This document shows positions 58,420 through 64,000 of a stretch of 64,000 nucleotides of DNA, piece after piece (the stretch's first letter is position 1; the number at the start of each line of letters is the position of its first letter). The DNA lies in the NCBI GenBank assembly GCA_036768485.1, contig JAVLUZ010000229.1:186001-250000 (forward strand), given 5' to 3'. Under the pieces are notes generated by a model that was not told where the DNA came from, did not search any database, and worked only from the letters and a program-made list of their open reading frames with translations. This DNA comes from Mermis nigrescens. Lineage: Eukaryota > Nematoda > Enoplea > Mermithida > Mermithidae. The position numbers were made by a program, and so were the translations under genes.

Positions 58420-58930
58420 TCCCCAGTGTTTTTGTACAGGTCCCTTTGTACAATGTTCAAAGATGCGTTTTCTGAGTCTTTTCGTTGTTTTTTCTTTTCG
58501 CTTTCTGAGTCGTAAAACTGGGTTTTTTGACGTTTGACAGTGTAGTTTGGTCAGGTTTTTGATTTCTTACGATAAAAAATACTAAAAATTTTTTGAAAAA
58601 GCGCGAAACGCATAAAAAATTCGATAGTTTTGCCTTTTTTAAAAGAAAATCCCGACATTTAAAGGCATTGCGTACAGTACAGACAAAGCATTTCTGGGAA
58701 TTGTAGACCTTTTACACTTTTAAGTCTTCCCAAAAATCTTTTTATTTACATATGTGCACGAAGACGGTCCCGAAAAGTCTTTGTGCATCGGGAAAAATTG
58801 CACTTCTTTTCTTCAGGCTAGCCCTTCAACCGTTTTTATTTTTTACGAGCCTCTTTGTACATGTAAAAAGAAAGATCTTCGGAAAAGTCTTTGTACAAGC
58901 GAAAATTTTGTTGTATGTACATATTATTAA
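58420..58930. mobile_element. TTTGTACA-family MITE, degenerate
   Basis: CAGTGTTTTTGTACAGGTCC start, GCGCGAAACGC at 58600, TTTGTACATGTAAAAAGAAA near 58853; right end unclear. Confidence 0.65.
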
Positions 58931-58983
58931 ATATGCGCATGTCCCGATGCAGGCTTTTTAGTTGGGGCCGGGGACGGGGTAAG

Positions 58984-59155
58984 CAGGCACGTAGCTGGCC
59001 GTCCTGTTTTGGGGGACCAACACCAATGTTTGGAAGGACTAAGCCTAAAAAGGCCAAAAATAGCACAAAATAAAGTTTAAAAAGTCCCATCTTTCCGATT
59101 TTTCTAGAATTTGGGGGGTCCGAACCCCCTTATTCCCCCCAGAGATACGTGCCTG
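58984..59155. mobile_element. CAGGCACGTAGCTGG-family MITE
   Basis: CAGGCACGTAGCTGGCCGTC start, GAGATACGTGCCTG end; flanks GGGGTAAG / GAGGTAAA. Confidence 0.9.
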
Positions 59156-59869
59156 GAGGTAAAATGTTATGCACACTAATGTATGCTGACCGTATAAGTG
59201 TAAATTATCTACGGTACTTTTTTACATTAGCACTTAATCATATAACTGTGAAAGATAAAAAATGTTTTGAAAAATATCAATTATGCACGTGATACTGAAT
59301 CAGTCAAATTAAATGACATGGCGATAAATCATAAATGTGCAACTGTCTTCAGATTTTCAAAAACTTCACGACTGATTTTCGGGGAGGGAAAGGATTGCGA
59401 GAGTAATTTTAAAGTTCGAAATAGAATACCCATATCTCTAAGGATCTAAGCCCTCAATTAATGAATGATGTCAGGTAAAGATTAATTTTTCCGCTGAAAA
59501 CTCAAACAAAGTATAAGCATTTCAGTTCAGAGCATGCATTTTTGATTCACATTATGATTTTGTTCCAATTTCCACTTTAAAAGTTCATTAATTTTCAGTA
59601 AAAAACTGTTAATATATCTATTGATTATATATGTATGTACATTGTAGTTCTTGAATTTACGACTCCCGATTCTGCCTTTTCAATAAGTACCGAATTAGTC
59701 GTGTCTTCAAGCTGTGCTAAGCCATAAAAATTATGGATGCACAAATTTAAACATCTTTTTCTTGCCAAGATTGTGGCTGATGCGATAAATAATCCCGACA
59801 GCACAAGCCTGATTTTCAAGATATTCCAAAATTGTGAATTGAGAAACAATATATGGATCTAGCATTTCA
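59156..59869. other. Unassigned sequence
   Basis: The minus-strand frame 59625-59849 reads LCIHNFYGLAQLEDTTNSVL and onward and looks mildly protein-like, but no family, splice sites or start are supported. Confidence 0.25.
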
Positions 59870-60257
59870 CTTTCCAGTGCTTTTTAGCCGATCCATATAC
59901 AGGTTCAATTACAAGGAGAAGTATAAGCCATTGTACTAATCTGGCAAAATTGACTAACTTACAGTGTAAACTTACCGGCAAAACAAAATAAAAATAATAA
60001 TTTTAATCAATTTTTTTGAACTACTTTTTTCAATGAGATGCTGATCGGAGTTACAAACAACTGTTTTTTTATTTTAAACCCACCGAATTATTTACAATTT
60101 TTAGATGCTGTTAGTATGTTGTAACCTAGAAAGTGTAAATCGTGTTTACACCATAAGTTAATCAATTTCGTTGATTATACAATAGGCTTATGGCTATCTC
60201 CTTGTAAAGTTTAGTTGAAGCTATATGGATCGTGCTAAAAAACGTTGGGGGTAAATT
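59870..60257. mobile_element. Foldback element, second copy
   Basis: Diverged copy of 5798-6241: TTTTTAGCCGATCCATATAC at left, ATATGGATCGTGCTAAAAAA and GGGGGTAAATTG at right; arms partly eroded. Confidence 0.8.
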
Positions 60258-62151
60258 GTGGCTATTGATCAATATTTATGTATGATTTTAGGTCAGACAC
60301 CAAGAACTGCGATCACAGCATCGAATCTCGCTTCCTTCTTGAGCCGATCGTTCAATTAATTTTTTATATCTGTCTATTCAGAGTTAACAGATCATCGTAT
60401 TTCATTTATAAAATCTGACAGAATAGAAAATAATTTATTCATATCCGATTTAGTTGTTTATTTCGAGATAAACTATAAATATGTAATAAATCATAAATGT
60501 AGCAATGATATAATAATAGTAATATACAAATAATAGATATTAATAGATTTATGCATTAATAACTAATTTAAAAGTAAAGCGAATAGGCTGAATTTGAATT
60601 CTGCATATGGGTCCAAATCTAAGTATGGTTTAAATAATTCAACGATCAAATTGTGCCATTTAATTCGTCAGTATTCTGAAATATAGCATTTTATCCACTA
60701 TAATTTTAATCTGATTTGTATGTGTCACTTACATATGTTTCAAAATATTTGATATGATCAAATCACTAAAATACGAAAAAGCTGTTTTAGCCATTTTGCA
60801 CCTCAGATTCCGTACTTTACACCCCCATAAACAACTTAATATTACGTTTTTTGAACGCGCGGCTTTCTGCTTTGACGTGTAGCCCTTAAAAGTTACTTTA
60901 TTTCTTATTTTATTCAATTCATCTTTACACCTATCAAATTAAGTTAGCAGAGAAACTTGACAACATTTTTACTCATCCACTAGAGTGTAAAGTTTAAACC
61001 CCTGGTAGAGTATATTGTGTTTGTAAATATATTTCATCTTTTATATGTTTTTAGTAATATCAAAGATAAAGATAGATATGTTATCTATCTTGACGATTTT
61101 TACGACTGATTTTATCTTTATCTTTGGAAAAAATCACAGGCCATCTTTATCTTTATCTTTTTGATAGGAATTTATCTTGCTAAAAAAGATAATATATGTG
61201 CATAAGTTAGCACGTAATCGAAAATGCAGGTTTGACGTGAAATACATTTAGATAAGCATTCAAATTTGCTGCATTACAGAAAAGAAAAGAAAACGATTGT
61301 TTACACCGTATGGCGTGCGGCCCAAACTAATGCCTGTATACCGACCAAAGTAAGCGGGAGTACTAGCAACAGCACCCACGTTAATCTCAGTCTAAGCCAA
61401 GGAAAACAGAGAAGTTTGAAAAAATTAAAAACTATTGCGACTATAGTTATGTACAGGCGCACAGAGCAAGGTTTTGATGCTTGTGAACAGAAAGAAGTGA
61501 CTGGTATTCCTAAGTGCCTGGTACACACCCCTTCTTTTGTGTTTGCAGCGCATTTACGCACCTACTGTAATTGTATAGGTATAATAATTTAACGTACGAT
61601 AGTACTTTGCATCTCTGATTTCTTAAGATTTTCAAACACGCAGATTTCACGAGTTACCTTTTTTAACCCTTTATTAACGCTTCCGTCCCATTTTCCTCCA
61701 CAAGGTTTGCTGCAAAATAACTCAAGAACAATGGAATCTTATAAAGCGTGCGAGTGTTCATTCGAAAGCATTGTCCAAGATCTGCAAGTTTATGTGTATT
61801 TTCTTTCATGTTAGTAGTGTGAAATTTGAAATATACTGTATTGAAATAACCTCACTTTTTGTCCGCCACTTTGGTCGTCCTGATTCAACAATTTTTGTTT
61901 CTCCTGGTCAGGAATTTTTACGAGCTGATGAGCTCATTCAGGGCTTTCTAACGGTATCTCAATAATTAAAATGCGGCTAATACCCTTGAGAAATTTGAGA
62001 TCGAAAATAAAGTCCCATTTTTAGGGCGCGCTACTCCATAAGTGACAGCATGAAAAGCAACTCTGTTTTTCTTGATGTCTTCATGACCTTCATTACACTT
62101 CAGAAATTGCTTGAATTCTCTCTTAGAATTGTGCCATACATACATACTACC
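60258..62151. other. Sequence without recognised gene
   Basis: Plus-strand frame 61266-61592 (108 codons, GTTTACACCGTATGGCGTGC onward) and its antisense (86 codons) are both open; higher GC than surroundings, no domain recognised. 61040-61200 has AAGATAAAGATAGATA-type simple repeats. No SHPRH upstream exon was found here. Confidence 0.3.
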
Positions 62152-62324
62152 CAGTGGCGGATCCAGGATTTTCCTAAGGGAGGGCGGTACCCCTAAGGGA
62201 GGTGGGACCCTTATGTATTTGGGCGGAAAAATTGCCCGTTTTTACCCAAATATCGCTCAAAAATAGTTAATTGTGCGCATTATTTCGGACCAATGGAAGG
62301 TGGTCGCCCCCCCATCCGTCCCTG
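62152..62324. mobile_element. hAT-like MITE, CAGTGGCGGATCC family
   Basis: Perfect duplication ATACTACC (62144-62151, 62325-62332). Confidence 0.95.
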
Positions 62325-62459
62325 ATACTACCTTGTAAACTAGCTGCTTTACAGTCCAAATTAGGTACATAGGTACCTATACCTACCATATGTACCGTTG
62401 TATGTATCTAAACTAGAGAATCGCCTTGGAATGACATCAGACTATATAGAGAATGTCAA

Positions 62460-62605
62460 TCCCAAAAATTTTCCATGCAAAATGATGGCAAAAATGGGAT
62501 GTACACTTATTGACGAGCGTCCTGCATGTAAACTCAGTTAACGACCATCCCAAAAATGGGACATACACTTATTAACGACCGTCCCAAAAATGGGACTTTT
62601 TTTTC
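62460..62605. repeat. Short degenerate tandem repeat
   Basis: CCAAAAATGGGACATACACT followed by TATTAACGACCGTC recurs (62486, 62551, 62584), with inter-unit variants. Confidence 0.7.
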
Positions 62606-62936
62606 ATGTCCTACTGTAGCTAGAGTCACGAAAAAAATCAGGGAGACTTTTTGAAGGATGGGGAATTCGAATATGAATGAGATTTTGAATGAACTACCCT
62701 ACATAAAGTGCCGTTAATAAAGGGTTAAACTGAATCTATAGCGCATTAGATGTTACAGTGATAAAGACAATATAAACCGGTGAACAGTAAGCTAAAAAAT
62801 AAACTGCATGTATGTATATGTCTTACAGTAATAATGTCTTTTACAGTATGCTAAATAGTTGTGCATGATGAAGGAAGTTTCGATTTGTTCACTGTTCAAC
62901 AAAATCAATCACCGGCCATTAAGCAACTAAGAAGTT

Positions 62937-63272
62937 GGGCGCTACAGTAATAAGGGTGTTCTATTGTCGAGTAATTTCATGCACCAAGCCGGGGTTAAAA
63001 AAGACTACAGTAATCTTTTGTTCACTAGGTCTATTTTTTGCAGGCCTTACAGTAATAAAGTTTTTTATATTATATATGGCTTACAGTAATAATATTTTTT
63101 ATGGCATGAGATTAATTTTTTATTTCGCTGTGAAAAAACGACCACTTTCTTCAGCGTTCGATGAATTCAATTGCCAGCTGTTTAGAAAGGTTGAAGGCGG
63201 GCGCTACAGTAATAAGGGTGTTTTATTGTCGAGCAATTTCATGCACCAAGCCGGGGTTAAAAAGATTACAGC
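62937..63272. repeat. Direct repeat, 261 bp apart
   Basis: GGCGCTACAGTAATAAGGGTGTT... CATGCACCAAGCCGGGGTTA occurs at 62937-63012 and 63198-63272; several CTTACAGTAATAA motifs lie between. Confidence 0.9.
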
Positions 63273-63379
63273 AAGGAGGTGGAAATGAGAATGACAACTA
63301 TAGGTCACGACTTGGAGGCTCTTCTTGATCAAGCTAAGCGAGCTGACAAAAGGCATGCAAATATTTGTACATATATGTA

Positions 63380-63830
63380 TAATAACTTTGTGAACGTGTT
63401 AGATATGGAACAAATGCATAGTAGGTACCACACATGGGCGTGTGGGGTTTGGGGGTATGCACCCCCCAGAAGCTGAAATACCCCCCAGAAATCAATACAC
63501 CCCGCCCCAGAAAAATTTTTTTCCTTTTTAGCAGTTTTTTGATACCATTGGATAGTGCTCGATGAGAAACGTCGAAAAATTGTGTTTTTTTCGCCATACA
63601 ACCACTTTTAAGACCATTTTTTGACCTTTAAAAATTTTTCACCCCCTCAGAAATTTTTTCACCCCATAGGATTTTGGTGCTGCCCACCTATGGTAGGTAC
63701 CTGCTGCATAGTACGAGTAAGTACAGATATCAACCACATTGTACATAACTGTGTGAACGTGTATATGGAACAAATGTATAGTAGGTACATGCTGCATAGG
63801 TACAAGTGAGTACAGGTATCAACCACATTT
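63380..63830. repeat. ~110-bp tandem duplication, first copy split by a MITE
   Basis: TTGTGAACGTGTTAGATATGGAACAAATG...TAGTAGGTAC recurs at about 63751. The GCCCACCTATG-family element 63429-63692 (perfect GTAGGTAC duplication, 63421-63428 and 63693-63700) is inserted in the first copy. Confidence 0.9.
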
Positions 63831-64000
63831 CTTTGCTATTGTTGCTCTCAATGCACATACATATGAGAGATAAAATTAAAAATATGTACCTATGCATAGT
63901 CGGTTTCATTTAACTTTGCAGTTTTCTTCTGCATTTTTCTAACAAGAAACAGGCTACAAAAACGGTTTAAACTTTTGATGCAGTAATGCAGAACGAGCAT

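Overview
The window is animal (eukaryotic) nuclear DNA. It is AT-rich and intron-rich, with canonical GT-AG introns and very dense small DNA transposons. TACAGTAA-type repeats and general character would fit a nematode or nematode-like invertebrate, but I cannot fix the species from sequence alone. There is no bacterial-style gene organisation.

Two conserved protein genes were recovered, both on the minus strand, by piecing exons together with matching splice phases. (1) Positions 19032 down past the left edge: the 5' part of a PGM2-type phosphoglucomutase/phosphopentomutase gene. Eight coding exons were found, including the start codon and the catalytic TASHNP serine exon. One small exon was not located, and the C-terminal half lies beyond position 1. 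(2) Positions 57177 down to 27787: the C-terminal part of an SHPRH-like SNF2/RING ubiquitin ligase. Thirteen exons (about 2.56 kb coding) run from helicase motif III to the stop codon, including a C3HC4 RING and the HRIGQ motif. Its N-terminal exons were not found and are probably to the right of the window or in unrecognised sequence. The two genes are tandem, with about 8.7 kb between them.

The rest is mostly mobile DNA. At least ten families of short, non-autonomous, inverted-terminal elements can be delimited. Most are flanked by 8-bp target duplications, as in the hAT superfamily, and two foldback families have TA duplications. Three nested layers (16641-18911) can be peeled apart by their duplications. 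A nearly full-length but broken RTE-type LINE (47616-50747) sits inside one small element in an SHPRH intron, and two CR1/L2-like LINE fragments lie head-to-head at 19.7-23.2 kb. No transposase gene was recognised.

The most interesting signals are: two small transposons that inserted exactly across SHPRH 5' splice sites, duplicating the donor (one leaves an in-frame open 60-codon extension); a recurrent GGCGCGAAGCGCC hairpin core shared by otherwise different element families; a DNA element whose termini are GGGGCC repeats; and a possible one-base frameshift in SHPRH. Right of 58 kb no confident gene was found.
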